A stretch of 64,000 nt of DNA, taken from Paracoccaceae bacterium. GTDB taxonomy: Bacteria > Pseudomonadota > Alphaproteobacteria > Rhodobacterales > Rhodobacteraceae. Below the pieces are notes generated by a model. The model was not told where the DNA came from. It was given only the letters and a program-made list of their open reading frames with translations, and ran no database searches. Positions 1-9,055 of this stretch are shown here, in pieces (positions within the stretch are counted from its first letter, which is position 1; every line of letters starts with the position of its first letter). A program made the position numbers and the translations under genes. The DNA lies in NCBI GenBank assembly GCA_017854585.1, contig JAFMHK010000011.1, positions 1-64,000 of the forward strand, in the 5' to 3' direction.

Positions 1-198
1 TCCGACCCCAGCGACCAGAAGGATAGATGGCTGCACCACAACCAGCGCCCGCAAAACGTGGTCAGACACATCAGGGAAAACACCGAACTTGCGCAGCGCG
101 TTGATGTCCTGGCAGACTGCGAGCGCAACCAACCCGAGACTTCCAAGAAACAACCAGACGGAAAATGGAACAAGGAAGCGTGCAGATTGGGCGCGCAT
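1..198 (-). CDS. Membrane protein, N-terminal part (runs off window)
   Basis: The first 66 residues of a protein that continues beyond the left edge. It starts MRAQSARF and shows a hydrophobic segment at about residues 9-26 (FLVPFSVWLFLGSLGLVALA), a polar stretch (QDINALRKFG), then a second hydrophobic segment from about residue 47. This is a typical inner-membrane topology. It could be a CPBP-type membrane protease or another multi-pass protein, but the diagnostic motifs would lie outside the window. A small same-strand reading frame ends 12 bases upstream, so the two may be co-transcribed. Confidence 0.6.
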   Translation of the reverse strand, partial: MRAQSARFLVPFSVWLFLGSLGLVALAVCQDINALRKFGVFPDVSDHVLRALVVVQPSILLVAGVG

Positions 199-210
199 AG
201 CGGGTCCTCT

Positions 211-399
211 TTACTTCGTTAAACGATCATCCCGTCCCCGCCCAAGGGCGGTTTGGCGACGAATGCGGAAAGCAGCATATTGATGATCGCGGACCAAGGT
301 CATGTTCGCCACGCGTTCCGCGAAGCCCTGAACGGTCTCGGCATCAAAGTATCCATTCCTGAGCGCAAAAAATCGCAAGATATCAGTCGAGGAAGGCAT
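211..399 (-). CDS. Hypothetical small protein, possibly truncated by an IS remnant
   Basis: A 62-residue frame just upstream of, and on the same strand as, the partial membrane protein. The sequence (RFFALRNGYFDAETVQGF) reads like real coding sequence with amphipathic character, but I do not recognise a family. Its 5' end lies exactly where similarity to an IS5-type transposase begins on the other strand. It may therefore be the surviving 3' end of a longer gene cut by an insertion, and the ATG used here may be fortuitous. Confidence 0.3.
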   Translation of the reverse strand: MPSSTDILRFFALRNGYFDAETVQGFAERVANMTLVRDHQYAAFRIRRQTALGRGRDDRLTK

Positions 400-543
400 G
401 ATTTTGCACAAGGCGCGCAACCAGGTCGAACGCATGTTCGACCACCTCAAGGACTGGCGACGCATCGCCATCAGCTACGACAGATGCACACACACTTTGA
501 TAAGAGCATGTGCATCGCCGAAACCGTCATCTTCTGGTCATGA
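397..543 (+). pseudogene. IS5-family transposase C-terminal remnant, frameshifted
   Basis: Reads RNQVERMFDHLKDWRRIAIS then YDRCTHT, the conserved C-terminal block of IS5/IS427-type DDE transposases. The frame then breaks at about position 498-506. The expected ending (CIA, then VIFW and a stop) resumes in another frame and ends at the TGA. Only about 45 residues remain and no inverted repeat is apparent, so this is a scar rather than an active element. It abuts the truncated small protein on one side and the secreted protein on the other. Confidence 0.7.
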
Positions 544-1119
544 GCCCTGAGCCGGAAGCTCAGAGCACGCTGTCCGGCTTGTCGTTGCGCCGAATATGTC
601 GGCTACGACGGAGCTTCCCGGATTGAGAACGAAACCATGACTTGCACTCAATCCTGTCTGAATGATGATGTCCGCCTCAGGGTCATCCAGCTGGACGCTG
701 ATGCGGTACATATCGCTGACCACGTCATCGCCAGCCGCCAGCGCTCCGGCGACCCGCGGGGATCGGAGGATCAGGCGAATTGGATGTGTTTCGTTGGCAG
801 AGATGCCTTCGCCTCCGAAATCGCCTGCGACGAAACGGATCGGGACGGTCAGGCAATCGTGGCTGTCATCGCTCTTCAGGATCACGGTGCCGCCTCCCGT
901 GACCCCCCTCAGCTGTAGCAGCGTCGCCACGCGCGGCGCATCAATGTAGGCAACCCCGTAGGCCCCGGCAGGTATTTGTTGCCCTGACTCTGTCTGAACG
1001 GCAGCGCTCATGGGCCAGTTGGTTTGCTGATCTGCCTGCTGGGCGCTTGCTCCGAGCGATGTGAGAAGCAGCGCGACCTTGGCGGTCAGAAGAAGAGTGA
1101 ACGTTTGGTGGATCGACAT
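538..1119 (-). CDS. Secreted protein of unknown function
   Basis: A 193-residue protein with a clear Sec signal peptide (hydrophobic core LLLTAKVALLLTSL, probable cleavage after GASA). The ATG chosen gives the signal peptide directly; longer upstream starts add residues with no coding appearance. The mature part is beta-rich, with two cysteines (DDSHDCLTV and TSRTACSEL) that could form a disulfide, and no motif I recognise. The stop codon overlaps the end of the IS5 remnant on the opposite strand. It is probably periplasmic or extracellular. No partner genes are nearby. Confidence 0.65.
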   Translation of the reverse strand: MSIHQTFTLLLTAKVALLLTSLGASAQQADQQTNWPMSAAVQTESGQQIPAGAYGVAYIDAPRVATLLQLRGVTGGGTVILKSDDSHDCLTVPIRFVAGDFGGEGISANETHPIRLILRSPRVAGALAAGDDVVSDMYRISVQLDDPEADIIIQTGLSASHGFVLNPGSSVVADIFGATTSRTACSELPAQGS

Positions 1120-1299
1120 GGCTGGTGTCCTTTTGTGCATGGCTGATTGAGTTGCGTAAGTGGCTGCAACGCCTTGCACATGGAGGATGGCGTCGGGCAA
1201 ATAGCCCGAATACGCGATCCAGAACGTTCTGAATCGCAATTTCGAACGCTGTTCATACGATCCTCAACGTTCGCCGCGTCCGCAGTGCGGTCAAGTGAG

Positions 1300-1430
1300 G
1301 GTTGCTGCCGCATGTCCGTCGTGACTTGGGCGACCGAGTCTTCGGACAAGAACGGATGCGCCAACGCATTGGCCGTTTCCCAGTTCGCAATGAGCGCATC
1401 GGTATCCTTGGGGTCGTATGCCCGGATCAT
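1300..1430 (-). pseudogene. GNAT acetyltransferase N-terminal remnant
   Basis: Begins MIRAYDPKDTDALIANW and continues ANALAHPFLSEDSVAQ, the characteristic opening of a GNAT family N-acetyltransferase. After about 40 residues the similarity stops, and the frame runs on into sequence without the acetyl-CoA-binding motif (R/Q-x-x-G-x-G/A). This is the stub of a deleted gene. It lies between a DUF4260 gene and the secreted-protein gene, in a stretch that contains several other remnants. Confidence 0.6.
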
Positions 1431-1468
1431 GTTCAACGTCCTATTCCTGTGTTTGGGCGCCGGTCCGG

Positions 1469-1846
1469 TCAGACCGCACGCCCGACCCGGCCAAGATGGG
1501 TGACACCAAAGGTGGTTTCGGACTTCAGGCCATAGCCCAACGCGCGGTCGATCCCGATGTGCGCCAGCCAGATGCAGGCGATGGGAAGCAGCGCCGGGAG
1601 CGCCCAGAGGCCGACCGCCGCAAGAAGTGCGGGTGCGAGGTACGTATGTGCGAGGTTGTAGAGGCGCGCACCGACCCTTGGCCCAAAGGCATAGCCGATC
1701 ATTGCGAGGTCTGGCGCCAGGGCGAAAACGGCGAGCGTCAGCCAACTGTCGGTCAGCGTGAAATAGCCCGCAAGGCCGGCCACAAGGGCGGCAGCGCCTT
1801 CGAGGCGCAGAAGGGCGAGAACGGGGCGGTCGGTGATCGGGGTCAT
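1469..1846 (-). CDS. DUF4260 family membrane protein
   Basis: A 125-residue, strongly hydrophobic protein with about four membrane segments. The motifs LRLEGAAALVAGLAGYFTL, PDLAMIGYAFGPRVGARLYN and IWLAHIGIDRALGYGLK match the family DUF4260, whose function is unknown. The length fits the family (about 115-130 residues). It is divergent from the LysR gene that starts about 95 bases away, so it is the obvious candidate target of that regulator. Confidence 0.85.
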   Translation of the reverse strand: MTPITDRPVLALLRLEGAAALVAGLAGYFTLTDSWLTLAVFALAPDLAMIGYAFGPRVGARLYNLAHTYLAPALLAAVGLWALPALLPIACIWLAHIGIDRALGYGLKSETTFGVTHLGRVGRAV

Positions 1847-1941
1847 GGCAAAGTTCCCAAGTGGTCGATGTTGCCTCGTGTTGCGTTACTTTCTGGATCA
1901 ATGGAATTGTCTATCTACGGATATTTGATATACATAAATCA

Positions 1942-2886
1942 ATGAACAGTAAGATCGACTGGGCGCTCTGGCGCAGCTTTCTCGCGGTGGCGGACACCGG
2001 TAGCCTGTCTGCCGCCGCGCGGGCGCTCGGCCTGACCCAGCCGACGATTGGACGTCACATCGACACGTTGGAGGCAACGGTCGGCCAGACCCTTTTCCAG
2101 CGCACGCCGCAGGGCCTGAGTGTTACGGATACCGCTTCCCTGCTTGTGCCTGAGGCGCGTACGATGCAACTGACTGCCGAGAGCCTTGCACGCCGTGCGT
2201 CAAGCGCCCCAGAGGCAGGCGTGGGCAGTGTGCGCATCGCTGCAAGCCATGTGGTCGGTGTTGAGGTCCTGCCGATTGCGCTGTCGCCGCTCCTGGAAAA
2301 ACACCGGGGCCTTGCCGTCGAACTCGCATTGTCCAACGACAGCGCGGATCTGCTGCGCCGCGAGGCTGATCTTGCGATCCGCATGGTGCGCCCCTCACAG
2401 GGCAGCCTTGTCGCGCGCAGGCTCGGCCCGGTGCCGATCGGGTTGTTCGCCCACCGCGCGTATCTTGAACGCGCTGGACGGCCTGCTAAGCCAGAGACCC
2501 TGAAAGAACATGTCCTGATCGGTCCGGATGCCGCCCCGGAGGCGCTTGCCGGCTTCGACATCTTCGGCGAGTTCCTCGGCCCAAAGCATCTTCGCCTCCG
2601 CACCGACAGCGAGGCGGCCCAGATCGCGAGCGTTCGCGCGGGGCTTGGCATCGGGCCGATGCAGGCCGGAGTCGCGGCGCGAGATTCGATGCTTGAACCT
2701 GTCCTGCCCGACGACGTGGGCTGGGTCCTTGATGCCTGGCTGGTCCTGCACGACGACCTGCGCAGGCTGCCGATGCTCCGCCTCCTGGCCGATCATTTGT
2801 CGACGGTCCTCCCCACACTGCTGCGCACCGGGCAACTGCCGGTGAAATCGGCTGCCGCTATCAGTCGGACAGATGAACAAGCCTGA
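1942..2886 (+). CDS. LysR family transcriptional regulator
   Basis: A 314-residue LysR-type regulator. The winged HTH occupies about residues 4-65 ([19 protein letters not shown], then [13 protein letters not shown]), followed by a LysR substrate-binding domain to about residue 295. The start was placed at the ATG just before [13 protein letters not shown] longer frame upstream adds 27 residues foreign to the family. An AT-rich gap separates it from the divergent DUF4260 gene, the classical arrangement for a LysR regulator and its target. The inducer cannot be told from sequence. Confidence 0.9.
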   Translation: MNSKIDWALWRSFLAVADTGSLSAAARALGLTQPTIGRHIDTLEATVGQTLFQRTPQGLSVTDTASLLVPEARTMQLTAESLARRASSAPEAGVGSVRIAASHVVGVEVLPIALSPLLEKHRGLAVELALSNDSADLLRREADLAIRMVRPSQGSLVARRLGPVPIGLFAHRAYLERAGRPAKPETLKEHVLIGPDAAPEALAGFDIFGEFLGPKHLRLRTDSEAAQIASVRAGLGIGPMQAGVAARDSMLEPVLPDDVGWVLDAWLVLHDDLRRLPMLRLLADHLSTVLPTLLRTGQLPVKSAAAISRTDEQA

Positions 2887-2991
2887 AAGGATTTTGACTC
2901 GACCGTACGTCCAGACACACGTGCAGATCTTGCGAACCGGGCGTCAAAGACGTCACGGAACTTCACGCCAGCAACTTGGTAGATCCATTTT

Positions 2992-3324
2992 TCAGTCCGC
3001 CTTCGGCGCTGCGGCGGAGCCCGCAACCTGCCCTCCGTCGACCGTCAATTCCGTTCCGGTCATGTATGACGCCTCATCTGAGGCAAGCAGCAGCGCAATG
3101 GCCGCGACCTCTTCAGGCGTTCCGAACCGGCGCATCGGAGTGTCCGCGACGAAGGCTGCCATGCGGGCCTCGCGGCCCGGGTCGTCGCCGAGTATCGGCT
3201 CCCACATCGGCGTCAGGATGGCGGCGGGGTGGATCAAGTTGCAGCGGATTTTGAGGGCCTGTTCGGCGCAATAGAGTGCACCCCCGAATGCTTCGCCCAC
3301 GGTAATGCCGGCATTCGCTTTACT
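2992..3324 (-). pseudogene. Short-chain dehydrogenase, C-terminal fragment
   Basis: Encodes the last third of a classical SDR: a SKA remnant of the YxxxK active site, then [36 protein letters not shown] and [12 protein letters not shown]. The Rossmann N-terminus (TGxxxGxG) and the catalytic Tyr are absent, and a stop codon lies in frame immediately upstream at about 3325. The piece is too short to act as an enzyme. It lies between a LysR gene and an FAD oxidoreductase in the decayed left part of the window. Confidence 0.75.
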
Positions 3325-3437
3325 CCATCAAGGTCACCGCCGAGGGCTTTGCACTTGGGCGCAGGTTGTTTCAGCGGCACTGACGCGAGGTAGGTCAAGT
3401 TCGTTGTCGGGCCGATTTTTTTTTGACGCCGCGGCGT

Positions 3438-4556
3438 TCACAAAAGCCGGGCAGGGGAAAGGGCTACGGTATCGAGCCCGGATGCCGATATGCGACCCGG
3501 ATCGCTGGCGCCCAAGACAAGATCTGCCGCGAACTTCGCAAGCGCTGGTGCCATCATGATGCCATAGCCGCCTTGCCCCGCGAGCCATAGAAAATCCGGC
3601 ACGCGTGTATCGAAACCGACGACCGGTGCCTCATCGGGCACGAAGGATCTCAGTCCGGCCCAAGAATGCTCGATACGACGCACTGCGATCAGGGTCTCGG
3701 TTTCGACCCAATGGGCGAGATACGCGAGGTCGAGTTCTTCGGGGCGCACGTCTTGCGGTGAGGTTGGCGTCGCATCCCCCGGTGAGGCCATCAGTTTTCC
3801 CGCCTCCGGTTTGATGTAGGCTCCCGACTCCACGAAATCGACAGATGGGCTTCGGGCAAGGTCAAGGCCGGCTGGTGCGTCGACGATCATGCCGGTTCGC
3901 CGTTTCGGAACCAGTCCGATGGGTTGCGCCCCGGCCATGATCCCCACTTCATCGGCCCATGCACCAGCGGCATTCACAACGGTCTTGGCGCGCCACGTGT
4001 CGCGGTGCGTGCTTGCATGCCAAATCCCGTTCTCCCGGGTCAATTCCACAACCCCTTGGCCCGTGGACACGATCCCGCCCAAGCGCTTGATGCCCTTGAG
4101 ATACCCGTGGTGTAAGCCAGCCACGTCGATATCCGACACGTTGGGCTCAAAAATTGCCGCCGCGACGCGCTCTGGCCGCAGGTAGGGCACCCGTTCCAGC
4201 GCCTCAGCTGGCGATATCGCGATAACTTCCTCGCCGGGTTCTGACAAAGCCAGAAGCGGCCGCAGTTGATCGACGGTCTCAGGGCTTGCCACCGTCAGCG
4301 ACCCGCGCGGCGTCAGCAGCGGGCCGTCGCAGAAGCCTTCGGGCGGGGCGTCAAAGAAGCTGGCGCTGAGAATGTTGATCTGCCGGACAACTGGCCCGCC
4401 ATAATTGCGGGTGTAGAGCGCCGCCGATCGACCCGTGCTGTGGTATCCGGGCGAGGACTCGGCTTCCAGCAGAAGAACGCTGCCCGCATGAGCCAGTTCA
4501 TAGGCGACGGAAGCGCCGGAGATTCCGCCGCCAATCACTAGAAAATCATGGATCAT
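3438..4556 (-). CDS. FAD-dependent oxidoreductase (DAO family)
   Basis: A 372-residue flavoprotein of the D-amino-acid oxidase/glycine oxidase type. The N-terminal dinucleotide-binding motif GGGISGAS (residues 9-16) is followed by the ribose-binding acidic residue at about 31 and the family motif HSTGRSA (39-45). The C-terminal FAD loop is LAGQGGYGIMMAPALA. Such enzymes oxidise the C-N bond of amino or imino acids and secondary amines. It is divergent from an RpiR regulator that heads a dipeptide-type ABC operon, so it probably acts on the amino acid moiety of the imported compound. The substrate itself is not predictable. Confidence 0.88.
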   Translation of the reverse strand: MIHDFLVIGGGISGASVAYELAHAGSVLLLEAESSPGYHSTGRSAALYTRNYGGPVVRQINILSASFFDAPPEGFCDGPLLTPRGSLTVASPETVDQLRPLLALSEPGEEVIAISPAEALERVPYLRPERVAAAIFEPNVSDIDVAGLHHGYLKGIKRLGGIVSTGQGVVELTRENGIWHASTHRDTWRAKTVVNAAGAWADEVGIMAGAQPIGLVPKRRTGMIVDAPAGLDLARSPSVDFVESGAYIKPEAGKLMASPGDATPTSPQDVRPEELDLAYLAHWVETETLIAVRRIEHSWAGLRSFVPDEAPVVGFDTRVPDFLWLAGQGGYGIMMAPALAKFAADLVLGASDPGRISASGLDTVALSPARLL

Positions 4557-4663
4557 GGTGGTTGGGCCTTTTCTTGGCTCGCCTGCCCAGAGACGGGAGC
4601 GGTATGATCAAATGACACTTGGCGAGAAGGATTTGCAAGAAAAATAAAAAATATTGACTTGAT

Positions 4664-4681
4664 GTAAGTTTTATTTCTTAC
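4664..4681. promoter_or_regulatory. Candidate RpiR operator (GTAAG-N8-CTTAC)
   Basis: A perfect inverted repeat GTAAG...CTTAC with an 8-base spacer lies in the AT-rich gap between the divergent FAD oxidoreductase and rpiR-type genes. A TTGACT hexamer sits just before it. Its position suits autoregulation by the adjacent RpiR protein, but no other copy was found to support it. Confidence 0.35.
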
Positions 4682-4706
4682 TTGGGTGGATTGAAGGAGC
4701 CGCCTC

Positions 4707-5603
4707 TTGTCCAAGCCTCTGCGCGACCGCTTGAATGCTTCCCTTGCTTCCGCTTCCAAGGCGGAACATGCGCTGGCCAGCTATATGCTGCTGGACATGG
4801 GAACACTTCCCTTCGAGACGGCTGCAAGCCTTGCGGTGAAAGTCGGCGTGAGTGAGCCGACCGTAGGCCGTTTCTGCCGCGCGATCGGCTATGACGGGTT
4901 CAAGGATCTCAAAAAGAACCTCCAAAGTGACATGGGCGATCAACCTTGGCTGATCGGAGACCGGCTGCGTGATCTTCAGGCGCGCACCAAAGCCGGTGAG
5001 GATCAGTTGAGCCGGGGTCTGGAACTGGAAATCGCGGCGCTCGTTGCCGTCTACGAGGCCGCCCAGAGCCCGGAATGGGACGTTGTCGTCAAACGGCTCG
5101 CCAGGGCAAAACGGGTATTCGCCACCGGGTTTCAAACCGAACGCGGCATGGCGCAGATTTTCGTCAATCAGCTACAATACCTGCGCGAAGGGGTCCAGCT
5201 TCTGGATGCCGCAAGCGGCAACTTCGCCGAAGTTCTTGCGATAGGCGATACGGACGCCGCGCTGGTCATTTTCGAGGCGCGCCGCTATTCTCGCCACGCC
5301 CAGTTGCTGGCCCAAGAGGCCAAGGCTGCGGGCATACCCGTCACCCTTATCACCGACCCCTACTGTGACTGGGGCCATGAGGTCACCGACGAGATGTTCG
5401 TGGTCCCCACAGCATTCAATCTGTTCTGGGAATCCACAGCGCAGATGGCGAGCCTTGCCAATCTCCTCGTCAACGGCGTGTTCATGGAACTCGGCCCCGA
5501 TGTCGAGGAACGGATGAACAAGATTGCCGCGCTCTATGGCCGCTTCACGGGTCATGTCGGCGAAACGGCGGCTGTCCGTGGGACGGGCCGGCGCACTACC
5601 TGA
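4707..5603 (+). CDS. MurR/RpiR family transcriptional regulator
   Basis: A 298-residue regulator with an N-terminal RpiR-type HTH (about residues 5-75; MGTLPFETAASLAVKVGVS then EPTVGRFCRAIGYDGFKDLK) and a C-terminal SIS sugar-phosphate-type domain (about 120-265; RVFATGFQTERGMAQIF, ALVIFEARRYSRHAQLLAQE). It starts at TTG, preceded by a GAAGGAG ribosome site at good spacing; no ATG fits. It directly precedes the binding-protein gene of a peptide-type transporter and probably represses or activates that operon and the divergent FAD enzyme. RpiR proteins next to amino acid catabolic genes are common, so the ligand need not be a sugar. Confidence 0.9.
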   Translation: MSKPLRDRLNASLASASKAEHALASYMLLDMGTLPFETAASLAVKVGVSEPTVGRFCRAIGYDGFKDLKKNLQSDMGDQPWLIGDRLRDLQARTKAGEDQLSRGLELEIAALVAVYEAAQSPEWDVVVKRLARAKRVFATGFQTERGMAQIFVNQLQYLREGVQLLDAASGNFAEVLAIGDTDAALVIFEARRYSRHAQLLAQEAKAAGIPVTLITDPYCDWGHEVTDEMFVVPTAFNLFWESTAQMASLANLLVNGVFMELGPDVEERMNKIAALYGRFTGHVGETAAVRGTGRRTT

Positions 5604-5637
5604 GACCTCAAGAAACATACATAACAGGGAAATCAAA

Positions 5638-7218
5638 ATGCACTATTCGTCCAAGTCCAAACTTTTGTCAGGATCGGCCATTGTCGCAGGCGCGTTCCTG
5701 TTTTCTGCGGCCGCGATGGCGCAAGATGTCACCGTCGCGTTTTCCGCCAGCGAGCTTGGCGCGACCGCCTATAACCCCGTCGCCGCCAGCAAGCTCAACA
5801 CCGCCACTTCGCTGATCTTCGACAGATTGGTGGAGCAGGACGCGGATCAGTCCTTTCACCCGCATCTGGCGACTTCGTGGGAGGAAACGCCCGACGGAAT
5901 GGCATGGACATTCTCCCTGCTGGATGGCGTGACCTTTCACGACGACACCCCCTTCAACGCCGCCGCGGTGCAATTCTGGATTGCAAGCTATGAGGGCACA
6001 GAGAACGAATATCTGGTCGAGGCGATCGGATCGGTCGATGTCATCGACGATCTGACGGTGCGGTTCAACATGGACCGGCCCGAGCCGAACCTGCTCTATA
6101 ACCTTGCCAGCGCCTTCATGGGCATTCCGAGCCCCACGGCCTATGCCGCATTGGGGGACGATTTCGGCGTGACTGCCGCCGTCGGTACCGGACCGTATCG
6201 TCTCGAAAGCTTCGAGATCGGGCTTCAGACCGTGCTGACCCGTAACGATGATCACACTTGGGGCTCTGATCTGTCGGAAAACACCGGCCCCGGACATATT
6301 GAAACCTTCACCTTCCGCGAAATTCCGGATCAATCCACCGCGTTTCTGGAACTGCGCACTGGCGGGATCGAACTACTGCTGGGCGTGCCCACCGACTTTT
6401 TGCAAATCTTGCAAGCCGAGCAGAATATCGAGATTATCCAGATGCCCGGAACGGGCATCAGCTACATGCCGATCAACGTGACCGCCGCCCCGTTCGATGA
6501 CATCCGCGTGCGTCAGGCGACGGGCATGGCGATAGATCAGGACGGCATCGTGGCCGCTGTCTACAACGGGGTCGGTGCCCCGGCGCGGAACTTCCTGATC
6601 TCGTCGCTTCCCGAAGCGAATGTCGATCCGGACCTCAACGTCACCTACAATCCGACCCGCGCCGGCGAATTGCTGGATGAGGCCGGCTGGATGATGGGTG
6701 GCGACGGTGTGCGTGTCAGGGATGGCGAACGCCTTTCGGTGGATCTTTTCACCGAGAACAGCACCGAGTTCACCCGTCTGACCCAAGTCGTTCAGGCGCA
6801 ATTGGGCGAAATCGGGATGGAAGCGACCATCACCGTCTTCGACAGTTCCACCATCCGCGACGAATACCGGCGCAACGCGCACCAACTGGCGGTGCGCGGA
6901 TATGACTGGAACAATTCGGATATTCTGGACTGGTTCTTCAGCGGCAACAGGCTGGGTTATCCCAACGTGTCGATGTGGGAAGACGCGGAAGGCCAGCGCC
7001 TGAACGATATCGCGATGACCGAAAGCGCAACGGCTGCCGAGCGTATCGCGAATTTCACGACCTATCACGAATATGTTCTGTCGCAGCATCTCTTCGTGCC
7101 GATCTATCAGCCAACTCAGAACATCGCCTTCAACAGCGATGCGATCACCGTGCCCGATCCGGTCCGTGGATCGCGCTTCCGGGGACAATCCTTCCTCGAC
7201 ATTCAGGTCGCCGAATAG
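5638..7218 (+). CDS. ABC transporter substrate-binding protein (family 5, peptide/nickel type)
   Basis: A 526-residue periplasmic binding protein. The signal peptide ends at about residue 28 (AAAMA, then QDV). The SBP_bac_5 core is evident from LATSWEETPDGMAWTFSLLD and GVTFHDDTPFNAAAV, and from the internal DIRVRQATGMAIDQDGIVAAVY. It starts at the ATG 34 bases after the regulator stop, with AACAGGGA upstream. It is the first structural gene of the operon with two permeases and two ATPases, so this is a complete importer. Neighbouring FAD oxidase and MlrC-like genes suggest a peptide or modified amino acid ligand. Confidence 0.92.
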   Translation: MHYSSKSKLLSGSAIVAGAFLFSAAAMAQDVTVAFSASELGATAYNPVAASKLNTATSLIFDRLVEQDADQSFHPHLATSWEETPDGMAWTFSLLDGVTFHDDTPFNAAAVQFWIASYEGTENEYLVEAIGSVDVIDDLTVRFNMDRPEPNLLYNLASAFMGIPSPTAYAALGDDFGVTAAVGTGPYRLESFEIGLQTVLTRNDDHTWGSDLSENTGPGHIETFTFREIPDQSTAFLELRTGGIELLLGVPTDFLQILQAEQNIEIIQMPGTGISYMPINVTAAPFDDIRVRQATGMAIDQDGIVAAVYNGVGAPARNFLISSLPEANVDPDLNVTYNPTRAGELLDEAGWMMGGDGVRVRDGERLSVDLFTENSTEFTRLTQVVQAQLGEIGMEATITVFDSSTIRDEYRRNAHQLAVRGYDWNNSDILDWFFSGNRLGYPNVSMWEDAEGQRLNDIAMTESATAAERIANFTTYHEYVLSQHLFVPIYQPTQNIAFNSDAITVPDPVRGSRFRGQSFLDIQVAE

Positions 7219-7247
7219 GCGCCTGATCCAAGAAGGAGCGCACCGGG

Positions 7248-8177
7248 ATGATCCTCAGATATACAGCCCAACGTCTGCTGATGCTTATCCCGGTGTCGTT
7301 CTCGATCTCGGTGGTGATCTTCATGATCGTCTACCTGCTGCCGGGCGATCCAATTGATAACCTGTTGCGCGTCGGGTCCTCGCCTGAAGACAGGGCCGAA
7401 CTCGTCGCGCAATACGGGCTCGATCGGAGCCTCGTGGTCCAGTATTTCGTCTGGATCGGCAACATGTTCCAAGGAGAGTTCGGGCAGGCCATCGTCTTGC
7501 GCCGTCCGGTCGCGGACCTGATTGCGCAGAACCTGCCTTACAGCCTAACGCTTGGCGGTCTGGCGTTTCTGTTTTCCTCCACCGTCGGAATGGCGCTTGG
7601 TACGCTTTCCGCCATGGTGCGCAATCCAGTTCTGGACCGCTTCGTGCGCGGTTTCATCCTTCTGGGCTCGACAGTGCCCGGATTCTGGCTGGCGCTGCTG
7701 CTGATCCTTTTCTTTTCGGTCAATCTGGGCTGGTTTCCGGTCTCGGGGGCACGCGGTTGGGAGTCGCTGGTGCTTCCTGTTCTGACCATCGGCTTCGGCG
7801 GTGTGGCCCTCGTGGCGCGGGTAACCCGCGTGGCGCTACTGGATGTGCAGCGCGAGGATTTCGTCACGCTTCTGCATGCCAAGGGCCTGTCGTCGGGCGC
7901 CATCCTGTTTCGCCACCTGATGCCACATGCGCTCCTGCCCGTGGTCACGATTCTCGCTCTGCGCATTGGCTGGATCCTTGGTGGCGCTGTCACCGTCGAG
8001 TTTGTCTTTGGCCGTCCCGGCCTCGGCTCCCTTCTGATCCGCGCGCTTGGCCAGCGGGATTACCCGGTGGTGCAGGCATGCCTGTTGATGCTGGCGCTGG
8101 CGGTCATGCTTGGCACGCTGATCGGCGATGTCGCGCAGGCCGCGATGGACCCCCGAATTCGCGAGAAAAAATCATGA
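7248..8177 (+). CDS. ABC transporter permease (DppB/OppB type)
   Basis: A 309-residue inner-membrane permease with about six transmembrane segments. The N-terminus RYTAQRLLMLIPVSFSISVV and the GDPIDNLLRVG segment are typical of DppB. The cytoplasmic EAA-like loop reads HAKGLSSGAILFRHLMPHAL, and the family ending is QAAMDPRIREKKS. An AAGGAG ribosome site precedes the ATG. Its stop overlaps the next start (ATGA), so it is translationally coupled to the partner permease with which it forms the channel. Confidence 0.92.
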   Translation: MILRYTAQRLLMLIPVSFSISVVIFMIVYLLPGDPIDNLLRVGSSPEDRAELVAQYGLDRSLVVQYFVWIGNMFQGEFGQAIVLRRPVADLIAQNLPYSLTLGGLAFLFSSTVGMALGTLSAMVRNPVLDRFVRGFILLGSTVPGFWLALLLILFFSVNLGWFPVSGARGWESLVLPVLTIGFGGVALVARVTRVALLDVQREDFVTLLHAKGLSSGAILFRHLMPHALLPVVTILALRIGWILGGAVTVEFVFGRPGLGSLLIRALGQRDYPVVQACLLMLALAVMLGTLIGDVAQAAMDPRIREKKS

Positions 8178-9055
8178 AAACATCGTCAATGACGGCGCGC
8201 ACCTTGGACGCCTTCGCGCGCATGAGCATCGGGCGTGCCTTTGCCTCGGGCATCGGCATGGTGGCTGGTGGGTTTCTTGTCTTGCTGGTTCTGGTGGCGA
8301 TCTTCGCGCCGTGGATCGCGCCCTTCGACTATGCCGCCCAAAACCTGATGAACGCCAATGCACCGCCGGGCTGGCCGCATCTTCTGGGCACTGACGAATT
8401 CGGGCGCGATGTCCTGAGCCGGGTGATCTTCGGCGCTCGTACCTCCCTGTCGGTCAGTGCGACCGCCATCGCGATCTCCATGGCCGCCGGTATGACACTT
8501 GGCGCGGCGGCGGGCTATTTCGGTGGTTTCTTCGAGCGTGCAGTGATGACCGTCGTCGACCTCACATGGTCTTTTCCCGACATCCTGATCGCCCTTATCT
8601 TCGTGGCGATCATCGGCCCCGGGCTGACCTCCACCACCTTCGCGATCGCAATTGCCTACCTCGCCCAGTTCACCCGGCTGACCCGCGCGCAGATCGTGCG
8701 GCTGAAACGCGAAACATTCATCGAGGCGACGATCAATCTTGGCGCCAAACCCTCTCACATCCTGCTGCGTCACCTGATGCCCAACGCCATCGCTCCGGTC
8801 ATCGTGGTCGGCATGCTGGCGATCGGCGACGGTATCGTGCTCGAGGCGACACTCGGCTTCTTCGGTCTGGGCGCACAGCCGCCAACACCCTCATGGGGCG
8901 CAATGATGTCCTCGGGCACGGCGCAGCTTTTCCTCAGCCCATGGGTCATCATCTTTCCCGGTGTGGCCGTGGCCGTCACTGTTATAGCGGTGAATCTGTT
9001 TGGCGACGAGTTGATCCGCGCGCTCGATATCCGCGACCGGCTGAGGGGATCATGA
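8174..9055 (+). CDS. ABC transporter permease (DppC/OppC type)
   Basis: A 293-residue permease. It has an N-terminal membrane anchor (VAGGFLVLLVLVAIFAPWIA), the family motif HLLGTDEFGRDVLSRVIFGA, an EAA loop (NLGAKPSHILLRHLMPNA) and the ending GDELIRALDIRDRLRG. The start codon overlaps the upstream stop and gives the normal length; a much longer open frame upstream is an overlap artefact inside the DppB gene. It pairs with the preceding permease. Confidence 0.92.
   Translation: MKTSSMTARTLDAFARMSIGRAFASGIGMVAGGFLVLLVLVAIFAPWIAPFDYAAQNLMNANAPPGWPHLLGTDEFGRDVLSRVIFGARTSLSVSATAIAISMAAGMTLGAAAGYFGGFFERAVMTVVDLTWSFPDILIALIFVAIIGPGLTSTTFAIAIAYLAQFTRLTRAQIVRLKRETFIEATINLGAKPSHILLRHLMPNAIAPVIVVGMLAIGDGIVLEATLGFFGLGAQPPTPSWGAMMSSGTAQLFLSPWVIIFPGVAVAVTVIAVNLFGDELIRALDIRDRLRGS

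Noticed and set aside
3416-3424. Run of nine T
   Set aside because: It could be a terminator U tract on the plus strand, but no stem precedes it and no plus-strand gene ends there.
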